Assembly: GCF_030546935.1 (NCBI RefSeq)
Contig: NZ_JAUOPH010000008.1
Coordinates: forward strand, 1 to 64,000
DNA from: Marinobacter sp. 2_MG-2023
Lineage (GTDB): Bacteria > Pseudomonadota > Gammaproteobacteria > Pseudomonadales > Oleiphilaceae
Reading direction: 5' to 3'
DNA: 64,000 nucleotides
Positions 63,915-64,000 of this stretch are shown in pieces. The position numbers were made by a program, and so were the translations under genes. The notes beneath the pieces are model-generated. The model was not told the origin of the DNA. It saw only the letters and a list, made by a program, of their open reading frames with translations, and did not search any database. Numbering within the stretch: the first letter of the stretch is position 1; the number at the start of each line of letters is the position of its first letter.

Positions 63915-64000
63915 TCCGTGGCAACAGGGCCTGCTTTGTGATTCAATCAAACCACAATGTAATGCTCTGATAATTATGGATTCACCTTGCCCCATTCAGC

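Overview
The window reads as chromosomal DNA of a marine-type gammaproteobacterium, most likely Marinobacter or a close relative. The reasons are Pseudomonas-like gene order (dnaE-accA-tilS-pyrG-kdsA-eno-ftsB-ispD-ispF-truD-surE-pcm-nlpD-rpoS, rnfABCDGE-nth beside metG, purMN/DUF2066/hda, nadC/DUF1631), moderate GC content, a complete Rnf complex and dispersed palindromic intergenic repeats. The species call is an inference; no database was searched. Nearly all of the window is core genome, densely coding, with no gene-free stretch over about 300 bases, no tRNA, CRISPR, IS or prophage seen.

Layout. 1-70: 3' end of a 5S rRNA gene and a hairpin terminator. 138-11535 (minus strand): a signalling block made of an SSS-transporter/STAC/PAS hybrid histidine kinase, a CheY-TPR response regulator and a small soluble kinase (overlapping genes), a small membrane protein, a DUF4212/sodium:solute symporter pair (acetate-type), a DnaQ-like exonuclease and a cNMP/CBS/DUF294 protein. 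11707-19332 (plus): smrA, a tiny lipoprotein with a threefold repeat, then a tightly packed run: IorA/IorB-type molybdenum hydroxylase, XdhC maturation factor, mtnB-mtnD-mtnC of methionine salvage and a DUF3080 lipoprotein. 19363-22609 (minus): a GspE/PulE ATPase, DUF2069, wrbA, arsC.

22682-41658 (plus) is the large housekeeping run: TlpA-like lipoprotein, replicative polymerase, fatty-acid, CTP, KDO and isoprenoid synthesis, enolase, FtsB, TruD, SurE, Pcm, DUF368, NlpD, RpoS, and a chalcone-isomerase-like secreted protein. 41724-49986 (minus): nth, rnfEGDCBA, metG. 50125-53952 (plus): apbC/mrp, dcd, YjaG, avtA. 53949-56506 (minus): DUF3108, purN, purM. 56718-60531 (plus): DUF2066, a CDP-alcohol phosphatidyltransferase, hda, an orphan ParA ATPase, YqcC. 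60533-61372 (minus): nadC. 61608-63914 (plus): DUF1631.

The most interesting structure outside genes is a family of three palindromic elements (31713-31819, 33669-33776, 51278-51365). Each has a 53-54 nt conserved core that can fold into two small hairpins, enclosed by 17-27 nt arms that differ between copies yet remain complementary within each copy. The most interesting gene set is the transporter-kinase/CheY-TPR/mini-kinase phosphorelay, which has no DNA-binding output protein in the window.
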